NCBI GenBank assembly: GCA_023411395.1
Contig: JAEYOV010000007.1
Span: 116,601-180,600 of the forward strand
DNA length: 64,000 nucleotides
From: Bacillota bacterium
Lineage (GTDB): Bacteria > Bacillota > Clostridia > Christensenellales > Aristaeellaceae
Reading direction: 5' to 3'
Below the pieces are notes generated by a model. The model was given only the letters and a program-made list of their open reading frames with translations, was not told the DNA's origin and searched no databases. Within the stretch, counting starts at the first letter, position 1. Each line of letters opens with the position of its first letter. A program made the translations under genes and the position numbers. Below are positions 8,643-16,353 of the stretch, piece by piece.

Positions 8643-8818
8643 GATCAATGTGGAAAGGGTAAGGTTTCACGCATGCGCAAATAACCGCTGTCAACACAAT
8701 GATGCTCCCTATGGAGCCTTGTTTTGCATCGGTATTTCGCAGGCTGGACGGTTGCCCTTTTTGTTTTGGGCCGTTTTGTGCGTGCGCCTTCCGATGCAGT
8801 ATGCGGGAGGTTTTTTTG
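8643..8818 (+). promoter_or_regulatory. Leader with three-codon upstream ORF and hairpins, probable attenuator
   Basis: The leader contains ATG CGC AAA TAA (Met-Arg-Lys) at 8673-8684, with AAGG 8 bases upstream. It is followed by the hairpin GCTCC-ctat-GGAGC at 8704-8717 with a T-rich run (CTTGTTTT), then a second imperfect stem (ACGGttgCCC / GGGCCGT) followed by TTTTG near 8748-8780. Short upstream ORFs followed by terminator-like hairpins are known in leaders of antibiotic-resistance ABC-F genes, where stalled ribosomes let transcription continue. That mechanism here is inferred. Confidence 0.55.
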
Positions 8819-10441
8819 ATGTCTTTATGTTATCTGAGTGCAACCCAACTGGAAAAACACATCGGGCAGCGAAGGCTGTTTTCCATTCCATTGCTACAAA
8901 TCTATCAGGGAGACCGCATCGGGCTCATTGGCCGCAACGGTGCGGGCAAATCCACGCTGCTGTCCATATTGAGCGGGGAAACCGAACCGGACGCGGGATG
9001 GGTGAGCCGGGAAGTGCCCATCCATTTGGTGCACCAGTTCGGCGCGCCGCAAAGCGCGGAAGAAGCGCAAAACCTGAAGGAATTCCGTGTCGCGGAGGTG
9101 GCGCGGCGCACGGCGCGCAGCGGCGGGGAGGCGACCAGGCTTCGCCTGGCGGAGACGGATATCACCCGCGTCAAGCTGCTTTTTTGCGACGAGCCCACCG
9201 CCAACCTGGACGCGGAGGGCCGGGCGCTGCTTCAAAAGAAGCTGAACCAGTGCGGCACCTTCATATTGGTGAGCCACGACCGGGAACTATTAAACGGCCT
9301 GTGCAACTGCATCTGGTATTTGAACGATGAAACGGTGACCGCCTATCCCGGCAACTATGACGGCTTCCTGCGCATTCAGGAGACGGAGAAAGCGCAAAAG
9401 GCCAGGGATTATGAGCGGTACGTTTCAGAGAAGACGCACCTTGAGGAGGCGCTGGATACCGCATCCCGCAAGGCGTCGAAGATGAAGGGCCCGCCCAAGC
9501 GCATGGGAAACAGCGAAGCCAGGCTGCACAGGCGCGACAACAAAGGCCAGGAAAAGCTGCATGACGCCAAAAACGCCATCCGCACCAGGCTGGAAAAGCT
9601 TCACAAAGTGGACCGCCCCCGGGAGGAAACCACCATTCACCTGGATTTTTCCCTCACCGATCCGCCCCAAAGCCGCACCGTGCTGCGGGCTGAGCATGTG
9701 TCCTTCGGTTACGGCAGGCCGCTGTTTACAGATGCATCCTTTGAACTGCCCCTGGGCAGCAAAACGGCGCTGCTTGGACCCAACGGGGCGGGCAAGTCCA
9801 CCCTGCTGCGGCTGATCCGGGAAGGGGCGGAAGGCATACGCAAGACGCCCAAGGCCACACTCGGCGTGTTCTGCCAGGAGTTTGAGACGCTTGACCTTGA
9901 AAAATCCGTGCTGGCCAACGCACTTAAGTACAGCATCCAAACGGAAACGGTGGTGCGCACGGTATTAAACCGCCTGCTGTTTTCCCGCGATGAATTGAGT
10001 AAGCCTGCCAATGTCCTCTCGGGGGGAGAACGGGTGAAGCTGGCCTTCGCCCAATTGTTCGTGGGCCCGGCCAACGTGCTTTTGCTGGATGAGCCCACCA
10101 ACTACCTGGATATCCTCTCCCTGTCCGTGCTGGAAACCATGCTGAAGGAATACGAAGGAACGGTGCTGTTCGTATCCCATGACCAGGCGTTTGTCTCAGC
10201 GGTGGCGGACAGGCTGCTAGTTTTGGAAAACGGAAAACTTCAAACCTTTGAAGGCACACTTCAAACTTTCAGGCAAAAACAATCCACCAATGCAAACGCT
10301 GCCTTTGACCGCACCCGGCTGCAAATGCGCCTGTCCCAGTTGACCGACAGCATCGGCCATGCCAACCCAAAGGAGAAGGAACGCCTAGAGGCGGAATACG
10401 CCGCCTGCCTTACGGAGTATCGGGCTTTGGGGGAGGCGTGA
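8819..10441 (+). CDS. Antibiotic-resistance-type ABC-F ribosome protection protein
   Basis: A 540-residue soluble ABC-F protein with two ATPase domains and no membrane segment. Domain 1 has Walker A GRNGAGKST (about 38-46), signature SGGE (101-104) and Walker B LFCDEP. The interval between Walker A and the signature is unusually short, as in Vga/VmlR/Lsa-like resistance factors. The linker contains KGPPKRMGNSEARLH, which closely resembles the interdomain region of Vga/VmlR-type proteins. Domain 2 has GPNGAGKST, LSGGERVKLAFA and LLLDEPTNYLD. Such proteins displace lincosamides, pleuromutilins or streptogramins from the ribosome. The frame is open to 8699, but GGGAGG at 8805-8810 fixes the start at 8819. 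Drug range cannot be read from sequence. Confidence 0.85.
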   Translation: MSLCYLSATQLEKHIGQRRLFSIPLLQIYQGDRIGLIGRNGAGKSTLLSILSGETEPDAGWVSREVPIHLVHQFGAPQSAEEAQNLKEFRVAEVARRTARSGGEATRLRLAETDITRVKLLFCDEPTANLDAEGRALLQKKLNQCGTFILVSHDRELLNGLCNCIWYLNDETVTAYPGNYDGFLRIQETEKAQKARDYERYVSEKTHLEEALDTASRKASKMKGPPKRMGNSEARLHRRDNKGQEKLHDAKNAIRTRLEKLHKVDRPREETTIHLDFSLTDPPQSRTVLRAEHVSFGYGRPLFTDASFELPLGSKTALLGPNGAGKSTLLRLIREGAEGIRKTPKATLGVFCQEFETLDLEKSVLANALKYSIQTETVVRTVLNRLLFSRDELSKPANVLSGGERVKLAFAQLFVGPANVLLLDEPTNYLDILSLSVLETMLKEYEGTVLFVSHDQAFVSAVADRLLVLENGKLQTFEGTLQTFRQKQSTNANAAFDRTRLQMRLSQLTDSIGHANPKEKERLEAEYAACLTEYRALGEA

Positions 10442-10481
10442 GATGAGCGGGGGAAGCCTTATGTAAATGCGGGCTGCCCAT

Positions 10482-10541
10482 AAAAACGGATAAGCCTGCA
10501 GGCTACCAAAGTGAGCTGGCGTCTGCAGCTTATTCGTTTTT
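10482..10541. terminator. Long hairpin between convergent genes, probable bidirectional terminator
   Basis: Arms of about 19-20 bp (AAAAACGGATAAGCCTGCAG and CTGCAGCTTATTCGTTTTT) pair with one mismatch and one bulge. T-runs flank the stem on both strands, so it can end both the ABC-F transcript and the convergent anti-sigma transcript. Confidence 0.75.
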
Positions 10542-10611
10542 GACCCTGTTCGATGCTTGTTAAATTCAGAACGCATAGCATACATGATAGCGGCTAGGCG
10601 GTTACCATGTC

Positions 10612-12195
10612 TTAGAACCGATAATCCTCGACCGCCATATCTTTGGGTATCTGAAAGGCTTCAATCACTTCCTTGGTTCTTGCGTCGATGATCACACGAT
10701 ATTTCGCGTTATCACTGTCATCAGCCCGACCAAATACCAGCTTCCAAACCGGATGCTCCGCGTCGGTCACATCAAAGAAATACTCAACGCGTCTTTTATT
10801 GATGGTTGGTTCATTCGCTCCCAAAGCGATGATCGCCTGCTGCGCAAGCTTTAATGCTTCCTCCTGCGTTATGTCGCCTTCGCCAGGTATACCATATACA
10901 TGACGGGTCGCCGAATAAAACTGGTCTCTCTGGTTTAAATAGTAGGGATGTATTTTTGCAAATTCCTCAACAATTGGAATCCACTTTTTTGAAAAGGCAG
11001 CCTTATCCTCCACCGACCCTTCCCAGAAGCCTAGTTCGTGGAATCTGATGCCATAGCTATCGCCAAGGTTCTCGCCAGGTAAAATGGTGTTTGTAAATTC
11101 CATATCGGCTGACACAATGTCCATATAGCTGCCGTTGTACCCAAAGAGTGCTTTGTAAACCAGCGCATCCTCCTTAAACATATACACCAGCCATACAGGC
11201 GCCCAGCCGTAACAAAACTTCTCATGGTAGCTGAAATATGCTTTGGCTTCCATTGCCGCAATGGATTCTTTCGTGTTATAACCAATTTCAGTCAGCGAAT
11301 CCCTGACGCGGGAAATGACCTCCTCCTGTGTGGCATCATGGGCCGCAGGCTCGGCAAAGGTTGCCTCCGATAAGATATCGTCATCTCCGTAAAATGGCAG
11401 CGTGTCCGGCGCCTTAAACATGATGATATTGCCCTGTCTTGAAAGCACAACGCTATACGCTCCTGCAAAAACATCCGGATTGCGGAATTCGATCAGCCAA
11501 ACGGGAGCTTCGCCATATTCCGCATAGATAAAGAAGGTTGTCTCCACAACAGGAAAGTTACCCAAATAATCGGCGATTCCAAACTTTTCACTTAGCTTCT
11601 TCAGGGCACGCTCCACAGCATCTTTTTCCTGAATATCGCCCGCCTCAGGCGTAAGATACAGCGGCCAATCCTCCTTTTGATGGCCGTATTTCACAAGAAG
11701 CGAGGAATACAGCGCCTTTTGCTCATATGGCCACCCCTCAAATTGCCCCAACTCGGTGATCATAATATTGAAGGTGTCCATGAACTCCGTGCCGGCAAAG
11801 TACGATTCAATAATATCTGAAGCCAGCACCTCCTGTTGCTCCGCCGTCAAGCTGCCGTCCATAAGCTTCTCTGCTTTCTCCTGATCGACAGCCAAGCCGT
11901 TATCCCGCATGAGCCGTACAAGCTCGACCTTTGCGGACGTCGGCCAGCCGCTGCTGTATGCGCCATGGGTATCCTCCAACTGCGCGTATCCGCTGAAATA
12001 GCCCGAAAGCGCGGTCGCCGCCAACGCTGCCGCCACGGCCAGAAGCAAGACAACAACCAGTACAAAACCAACCGATAGCTTCTTTTTCACTTTTTTTCCC
12101 TCCAATGCGTTTCTCAATATCCTGGCACGTTCGCGCCCGGTGGTGCGCAGGCAGCCCAGGTCGGTTTCTATCGCGCGCTTCAAATTATTTATCAT
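10612..12195 (-). CDS. Membrane protein with PepSY-like repeats, probable anti-sigma partner
   Basis: A 527-residue protein with a short cytoplasmic N-terminus (about 1-37), one membrane helix (about 40-62, SVGFVLVVVLLLAVAAALAA) and a large extracytoplasmic part. That part contains several PepSY-like segments, for example DITQEEALKLAQQAI followed by VEYFFDV...PVWKLVF and YRVIIDARTKEVIEAF near the C-terminus. An earlier segment has the same helix-then-PVWLIEF pattern. Its start overlaps the stop of the ECF sigma gene by 11 bases, which strongly suggests it controls that sigma factor. The N-terminal cytoplasmic part (ERARILRNALEGKK) would be the sigma-binding region. The signal it senses is unknown. 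Confidence 0.65.
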   Translation of the reverse strand: MINNLKRAIETDLGCLRTTGRERARILRNALEGKKVKKKLSVGFVLVVVLLLAVAAALAATALSGYFSGYAQLEDTHGAYSSGWPTSAKVELVRLMRDNGLAVDQEKAEKLMDGSLTAEQQEVLASDIIESYFAGTEFMDTFNIMITELGQFEGWPYEQKALYSSLLVKYGHQKEDWPLYLTPEAGDIQEKDAVERALKKLSEKFGIADYLGNFPVVETTFFIYAEYGEAPVWLIEFRNPDVFAGAYSVVLSRQGNIIMFKAPDTLPFYGDDDILSEATFAEPAAHDATQEEVISRVRDSLTEIGYNTKESIAAMEAKAYFSYHEKFCYGWAPVWLVYMFKEDALVYKALFGYNGSYMDIVSADMEFTNTILPGENLGDSYGIRFHELGFWEGSVEDKAAFSKKWIPIVEEFAKIHPYYLNQRDQFYSATRHVYGIPGEGDITQEEALKLAQQAIIALGANEPTINKRRVEYFFDVTDAEHPVWKLVFGRADDSDNAKYRVIIDARTKEVIEAFQIPKDMAVEDYRF

Positions 12196-12712
12196 CGATA
12201 TCCCTCCCCGTCAGCTTACCTTTGAGCAATTTCTGCGCTTTCATCAGTTGCTTATGTACGGCGGACCGGCTGATTATCAGTGCGTCCGCCGTCTCCTGCA
12301 AAGTCATTTCCTGATAGTAATACAGGAGGATCACCCGCTTATACTTTTCAGGAAGGTTGCAGACCTCAAGCAGCAGACTGTGGTCCTCCGGGAGGACCGT
12401 TTCATAACGCGCAGGTAAATCCTCAAGCGTCTTTGTCATGTCTACATGCCGGAACCACCTGGAACGATGGTAGTCATGGCAGACATTGATGGCGATGCGC
12501 ATGAGCCATGTCTGCTCGGTGCAGCCGCCTCGTTGTTCAAATTGTTCCAGACTCCTCCAGGCTTTCAGAAATGTATCCTGCATCGCGTCCTCTGCCTGCC
12601 CAACGTCCCGCAAATAGACATAGCACGTCCGGAGGATTGTATCTGCGTATTGGGTGATCCATTGCTCCAATCTCTGCTCACGGATTACGCTGGGTACCGC
12701 AGCGTTATCCAT
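12185..12712 (-). CDS. ECF-type RNA polymerase sigma factor
   Basis: A 175-residue extracytoplasmic-function sigma factor. Region 2 is at about 25-90 (TCYVYLRDVGQAEDAMQDTFLKAW), and region 4 is a helix-turn-helix at about 120-165 (EMTLQETADALIISRSAVHKQLMKAQ). It would direct RNA polymerase to stress or envelope promoters. The RBS is very strong (GAGGAGGTGATC, 12714 onward on the - strand). The downstream overlapping gene encodes its likely membrane-bound regulator. The upstream region holds TGGAAA and CGTTTA separated by 16 bases, a layout similar to ECF promoters, so the unit may autoregulate. Confidence 0.92.
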   Translation of the reverse strand: MDNAAVPSVIREQRLEQWITQYADTILRTCYVYLRDVGQAEDAMQDTFLKAWRSLEQFEQRGGCTEQTWLMRIAINVCHDYHRSRWFRHVDMTKTLEDLPARYETVLPEDHSLLLEVCNLPEKYKRVILLYYYQEMTLQETADALIISRSAVHKQLMKAQKLLKGKLTGRDIDDK

Positions 12713-12733
12713 GCGATCACCTCCTCACCCTTA

Positions 12734-12761
12734 TAAACGGAATTCAAACCTCAAATTTCCA
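12734..12761 (-). promoter_or_regulatory. Possible ECF-type autoregulated promoter
   Basis: On the - strand TGGAAA, a 16-base spacer and CGTTTA precede the sigma gene. This resembles GAAAC/CGT-type ECF promoters, but the match is weak and unsupported by a second site in the window. Confidence 0.3.
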
Positions 12762-12868
12762 CTTTTTTGAAAACTTTTTCTGTTTTTTCACATCTTAGCA
12801 TATCTGCCGCCACTGGCAAAGACTTTTGCGGCGTGATATACTGAAAAAAACACGCTTCAGGAGGCGCC

Positions 12869-13702
12869 ATGGCATCCCCTACGCTGATTCTTGACCGCAT
12901 ATCCTACGCCTTTACCCCCGGTAAATGGGCGGTACGGGAGATCACCGCCGCTTTTGCGCCGGGGAAGCTCACCGCGCTCATCGGGCCCAACGGCTCCGGC
13001 AAGACGACGCTTTTGCGCCTGGCTGCCGGGCTTTTGCCTGCCGGGGAGGGCAAGGTAACGCTGGACGGGAGGAATGTTTCCCGTATTCCCAGGAGGGAGC
13101 GGGCACGGCTCATCGCGCTCCTGCCCCAGCGGGAGGAATCGCTGCCGGACATGACGGCCATCGACATGGTGCTCCTGGGCCGCACACCCCACTTATCCCT
13201 GCTGGCCCGGGAGGGGCAGCGGGACAGGGAGCTTGCCATGGCGGCCATGGAAAAGACGGGGGTGAAAGACCTGTACGCCCGGCCCCTCGTTACGCTGTCC
13301 GGGGGCGAGCTGCAGCGTGTGGCTATCGCCCGGGCGCTGTGCCAGGATACCCCGGTGCTTTTGCTGGACGAGCCTGTGGCCAGCCTGGACATCGGCCATC
13401 AGGCGGCGGTGATGGCGCTTTTATCGCGCCTTGCCCATGAGCAGAACCTTTGCGTGGCCTGCGTGCTGCATGACCTGAACCTGGCCGCCCACTTTGCCGG
13501 CCATGTGGTTTTGCTTTCAAAAGGCGAATTGCTGGCAGCCGGTGACCCGGAAACGGTGCTTACGGAAGATTTGCTGTACTCGGCCTACGGCGTGCGCGTG
13601 CACAGGCTTGTCAGCGGCGATGATTTCGCGTTCACGCCTGATTTCAGCCAGGAGCATCAGCCTTCCTCCCGTTTTGCCCCCATACGGCGGAGAACTTCAT
13701 AA
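12869..13702 (+). CDS. FecE/BtuD-type ABC transporter ATP-binding protein
   Basis: A 277-residue ATPase of the family that energises uptake of iron-siderophore, haem or cobalamin with FecCD-type permeases. It has Walker A GPNGSGKTT, signature LSGGELQRVAIARAL, Walker B VLLLDEPVASLD and the H-loop VLHDLNLAAHF. The N-terminal segment LILDRISYAFTPGKWAVREI is typical. The ATG follows AGGAGGCGCC. No permease or binding-protein gene lies on either side, so it is an orphan here. A hairpin terminator follows at once. The partner must be elsewhere on the chromosome. Confidence 0.88.
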   Translation: MASPTLILDRISYAFTPGKWAVREITAAFAPGKLTALIGPNGSGKTTLLRLAAGLLPAGEGKVTLDGRNVSRIPRRERARLIALLPQREESLPDMTAIDMVLLGRTPHLSLLAREGQRDRELAMAAMEKTGVKDLYARPLVTLSGGELQRVAIARALCQDTPVLLLDEPVASLDIGHQAAVMALLSRLAHEQNLCVACVLHDLNLAAHFAGHVVLLSKGELLAAGDPETVLTEDLLYSAYGVRVHRLVSGDDFAFTPDFSQEHQPSSRFAPIRRRTS

Positions 13703-13706
13703 CAGT

Positions 13707-13735
13707 GCCGGAAAGCCCTTGTTTCCGGCTGTTTT
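13707..13735 (+). terminator. Rho-independent terminator
   Basis: GCCGGAAA (13707-13714), 7-base loop, TTTCCGGC (13722-13729), then TGTTTT. It closes the single-gene ATPase transcript. Confidence 0.8.
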
Positions 13736-13770
13736 CAATAACAGTTTTTTTGTTCCCGCATGGAAATCTA

Positions 13771-13799
13771 TTGCTTTTTCCATAAAAATGGTGTATCAT
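13771..13799 (+). promoter_or_regulatory. Promoter of the HPr-like gene
   Basis: TTGCTT (13771-13776), 17-base spacer, TATCAT (13794-13799), about 35 bases before the start codon. Confidence 0.6.
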
Positions 13800-13833
13800 T
13801 TGTTCTGTACCAAATAAAGGGGGTGCTTCATTT

Positions 13834-14061
13834 ATGAAGTCCGTCAACATCCGCCTGAGCCTGGCTGAAAATGTGAAGACGTTCGTAAACGTCGTCAACC
13901 GTTACCCCTACGACATGGATCTGCGGGCAGGCCGCCATGTGGTGGATGCCAAATCCATTCTGGGCATATTCAGCCTGGACCTGAGCAAACCCATCGCCCT
14001 GGAAGTGTACGCCGACGATTGCGACGATCTGATGGCCGACATCAAGCCTTTCATGGCCTGA
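13834..14061 (+). CDS. HPr-like protein lacking the active-site histidine
   Basis: A 75-residue protein with the size and order of the PTS phosphocarrier HPr. The segment around Ser41 (DAKSILGIFSLDL) matches the regulatory Ser46 loop of HPr (KSIMGVMSL). The N-terminal GIHARP motif is absent: the equivalent stretch reads LAENVKTFV, so the phosphate-carrying His15 is missing. It is therefore not a phosphocarrier in sugar uptake. It could bind CcpA/HPr-kinase-like partners or be a structural homologue only. RBS GGGGG 8-12 bases before the ATG, own promoter and own terminator: a monocistronic unit. Confidence 0.72.
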   Translation: MKSVNIRLSLAENVKTFVNVVNRYPYDMDLRAGRHVVDAKSILGIFSLDLSKPIALEVYADDCDDLMADIKPFMA

Positions 14062-14108
14062 CCGGGTGCGGGCAGCCTGCCGCGGCAGGCATTGCATAAT
14101 GAAATTGT

Positions 14109-14139
14109 CCCCTCAGCCTTCTGGTTTGAGGGGTTTTTT
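14109..14139 (+). terminator. Rho-independent terminator
   Basis: CCCCTCA (14109-14115) and TGAGGGG (14127-14133) followed by six T residues. It ends the HPr-like transcript. Confidence 0.9.
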
Positions 14140-14170
14140 CCTGTAGATTTATAGGGAAGGCGGTGCCGGT

Positions 14171-14926
14171 ATGATTGACCGAAAAAACCCCGACCTTGAA
14201 AACAAGCTGTTGGTTTTATATGCGGTGGACCAACTGGGCTCCGTGACCGGCCTGCAGCTACTGCAGTTCCTGGCAGAGTATGGATGGATGGATTATATCA
14301 CCATGCAGTTGAATCTGGGAGATTTACTGTCCGCAGGCCACTTGCAAAGCGTCCCCCACGCCCTGGGGCCGCTGTACACGCTTTCACAGGAGGGAAAGGA
14401 ATCCCTTTCGCTTTTTTTGCGCCGCCTGCCCCACAGCATACGGTCCATGGTGCGTGATGCCGCTCCCGAATGGAAGCCTCGGTTTCAACGGGAAATGCAA
14501 ATGCTGTCGGACTTTCACCGCCGCGAGGACGGGGGGTATGACCTGAGGCTTCGCCTGATGGAAAAGGATGCGCCGCTTCTGGACATGACGCTTTCCCTCC
14601 CCTCCCGCGGCCTGGCCGACCGGCTTTCCCGCCGCTGGCCTGCGGCGGCTCCCGCGTTTTACGGGTTCCTGATGAAGACGCTGGGGGACGATTTTTCCCC
14701 GGATGCCCAGATCCCAAGCCTGCCGCCACAGGATGCGTTTATTGATTCCGGAGAGCACGGGCAAGGGTGCCTCCTTCGCCTGAACGGGAGCGGACTGTCA
14801 AGCCCGGCGCTATCGCTATCCCTGGCGCTGCCGACAGAATCGATGGCCCTTTTCTTTGCTGGGCGCTGGGCTGCTGTGGCGGAAGCCATATGCGCCTTTT
14901 TGATGGACCGGCTGGACGAAGATTGA
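14171..14926 (+). CDS. DUF4364 family winged-helix protein
   Basis: A 251-residue protein whose first 80 residues (LENKLLVLYAVDQLG, a helix pair and GPLYTLSQEGKESL) look like the PadR-like winged helix of DUF4364 proteins, a family almost confined to Clostridia. The middle part has the usual YDLRLRLMEKDAPLLDMTLSLPS strand segment. The family's targets are unknown; DNA binding is likely. The ATG at 14171 follows GGGAAGGCGG. It is flanked by strong terminators and probably forms its own unit. Confidence 0.78.
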   Translation: MIDRKNPDLENKLLVLYAVDQLGSVTGLQLLQFLAEYGWMDYITMQLNLGDLLSAGHLQSVPHALGPLYTLSQEGKESLSLFLRRLPHSIRSMVRDAAPEWKPRFQREMQMLSDFHRREDGGYDLRLRLMEKDAPLLDMTLSLPSRGLADRLSRRWPAAAPAFYGFLMKTLGDDFSPDAQIPSLPPQDAFIDSGEHGQGCLLRLNGSGLSSPALSLSLALPTESMALFFAGRWAAVAEAICAFLMDRLDED

Positions 14927-14989
14927 TACAAAAAAGCAGAAGAACAAAACCGCTCCGTGATTCAGATGATTCACCATTTTAAGGGAGCA

Positions 14990-15016
14990 ACGAGGGGGCC
15001 GAAGCCCCCTCGTTTA
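14990..15016 (+). terminator. Rho-independent terminator
   Basis: A 10-bp stem ACGAGGGGGC / GCCCCCTCGT with a 4-base loop, followed by TTT. It lies 64 bases after the DUF4364 stop. Confidence 0.75.
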
Positions 15017-15075
15017 AAATCGTCTCGCCTGGCACAGCCTACGCGGGCGGGAGTTTGCGAAGCAAACATTCCTTA

Positions 15076-15181
15076 CACGATTTCCTGGCCGTATGCCTGC
15101 GCTGGCCAAGCGTAGCGTAGGGCGGGTGCGCAGGCTACAAGGAAATCGTGCAGAATCAACCAAATGCAAAGCATTTGGTTG
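15076..15181. repeat. Nested inverted repeats between convergent genes
   Basis: CACGATTTCCT (15076-15086) and AGGAAATCGTG (15140-15150) are exact inverted repeats enclosing 53 bases that also contain GCCTGCGC/GCGCAGGC. A second hairpin, AACCAAATGC-aaa-GCATTTGGTT (15159-15181), sits at the end of the esterase gene and may terminate it. No coding content. Confidence 0.6.
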
Positions 15182-15187
15182 AGGGCG

Positions 15188-16156
15188 TCAGCCCTTCAAT
15201 TCCTTTACAAACCACTGGAGCACCGTATCATCCATTTCCGGCAGGTGCTCGTGGCCAAAGTCCGGGTAGAAAGTCACTTCCTTGGGAGAAGTGATTTTGT
15301 TATAGCAGGCGAACTGGGTGGAAGGCGGGCAGATCTTATCCATCAGCCCGGTGAACATATGCACCTTCCCCTTGATGCGCGGCGCCAGGTGCTGGATGTC
15401 GATGTACCCGAGCTTCGTAAAAAAGCCCTCCTGACGCCTGTGGGTGGGATCGAAGCGCGTAAAATATTGCTTCAGTTCCACATAGGCGCCTTCCGCCAGG
15501 TCCAGTTCCCACACCCGCTGGTAATCCGACAGGAAAGGATAGACGGGAGCCGCCGCCTTGATATCAGCCAATGCGGCGCAGGCCATGGTCAGCCCGCCGC
15601 CCTGGGAGCCGCCCCGCGCCGCCAGGCGTGTTGCGTCCACCTCAGGGAAGGCGGATACTACCCTTGCCAGCAGTGCCGTATCCAAGAAGATGTGGCGGAA
15701 CAGCAGCTTGTGCGGGTCGCTTTCGTCAACACCGCGGATGATCTGCCCCTGGAGCGTATTGCCGATGACGCCGCCCACATCCTGGCTGCGCCCGCCCTGG
15801 CCGCGCACATCCAGGGCAGCCACGCAAAAGCCCGCGCCGGCCCAGGCGGACAGGGCGGTCCAGCCTTCGCTGGACATGGAATAGCCGTGGAAGCATAATA
15901 TGGCAGGAAGCTTGCCTTTGATATCCTTGGGCCGCATGTATTTGGCGTAGATGCGCGCCCCGCCGGTGCCCGTAAAGGTGAGGTGGAAGCTGTCCAGGGC
16001 GGGGTGTTCAAACGGGGCCCGTTCCAAAACAGGCGCGGGGTCCAGCGAAGCCATCTGGGCAAGCGCGCTGTCCCAGTATGCATCAAAATCCGCGGGACGG
16101 GGGTTGCGTCCCTGATAGGCAAAAAGCTGCTCCACCGGCAAATCAAATAATCCCAT
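15188..16156 (-). CDS. CE7 family acetyl xylan esterase / cephalosporin-C deacetylase
   Basis: A 322-residue alpha/beta hydrolase that removes acetyl groups from acetylated xylo-oligosaccharides or related esters. The family motifs are present: RGQGG, nucleophile GGSQGG (GXSXGG), Asp in GLMDKICPP and His in FGHEHLP, forming the Ser-Asp-His triad. No signal peptide is seen, so it acts in the cytoplasm on imported sugars, as is usual for this family. The frame is open to 16210, but AAGGAG lies 8 bases before the ATG at 16156, giving the typical N-terminus MGLFDLPVEQL. Single gene, divergent from degV. Confidence 0.9.
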   Translation of the reverse strand: MGLFDLPVEQLFAYQGRNPRPADFDAYWDSALAQMASLDPAPVLERAPFEHPALDSFHLTFTGTGGARIYAKYMRPKDIKGKLPAILCFHGYSMSSEGWTALSAWAGAGFCVAALDVRGQGGRSQDVGGVIGNTLQGQIIRGVDESDPHKLLFRHIFLDTALLARVVSAFPEVDATRLAARGGSQGGGLTMACAALADIKAAAPVYPFLSDYQRVWELDLAEGAYVELKQYFTRFDPTHRRQEGFFTKLGYIDIQHLAPRIKGKVHMFTGLMDKICPPSTQFACYNKITSPKEVTFYPDFGHEHLPEMDDTVLQWFVKELKG

Positions 16157-16268
16157 AACCGCATCTCCTTGTTCCATATATATGCAATATTCTACCACAA
16201 AGCGGTGCATTTGCCCACAGGATTTGTTTCCTGTTCATTGACGCCTGTCATGCCTGAATTTGCATCAG

Positions 16269-16297
16269 TTGCTTTTTTTTGTGAAACACGCTACAAT
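16269..16297 (+). promoter_or_regulatory. Promoter of degV
   Basis: TTGCTT (16269-16274), 17-base spacer, TACAAT (16292-16297), 57 bases before the ATG. Confidence 0.6.
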
Positions 16298-16353
16298 AAG
16301 AACGATTATTTGTTTTTTTCACACGCCACTTTTTTGATGGGGAGGATTCATGC

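Noticed and set aside
8699..8818. Longer N-terminus of the ABC-F protein from 8699
   Set aside because: The extra 40 residues cover the leader hairpins, contain no family sequence and lack an RBS, whereas GGGAGG precedes 8819.
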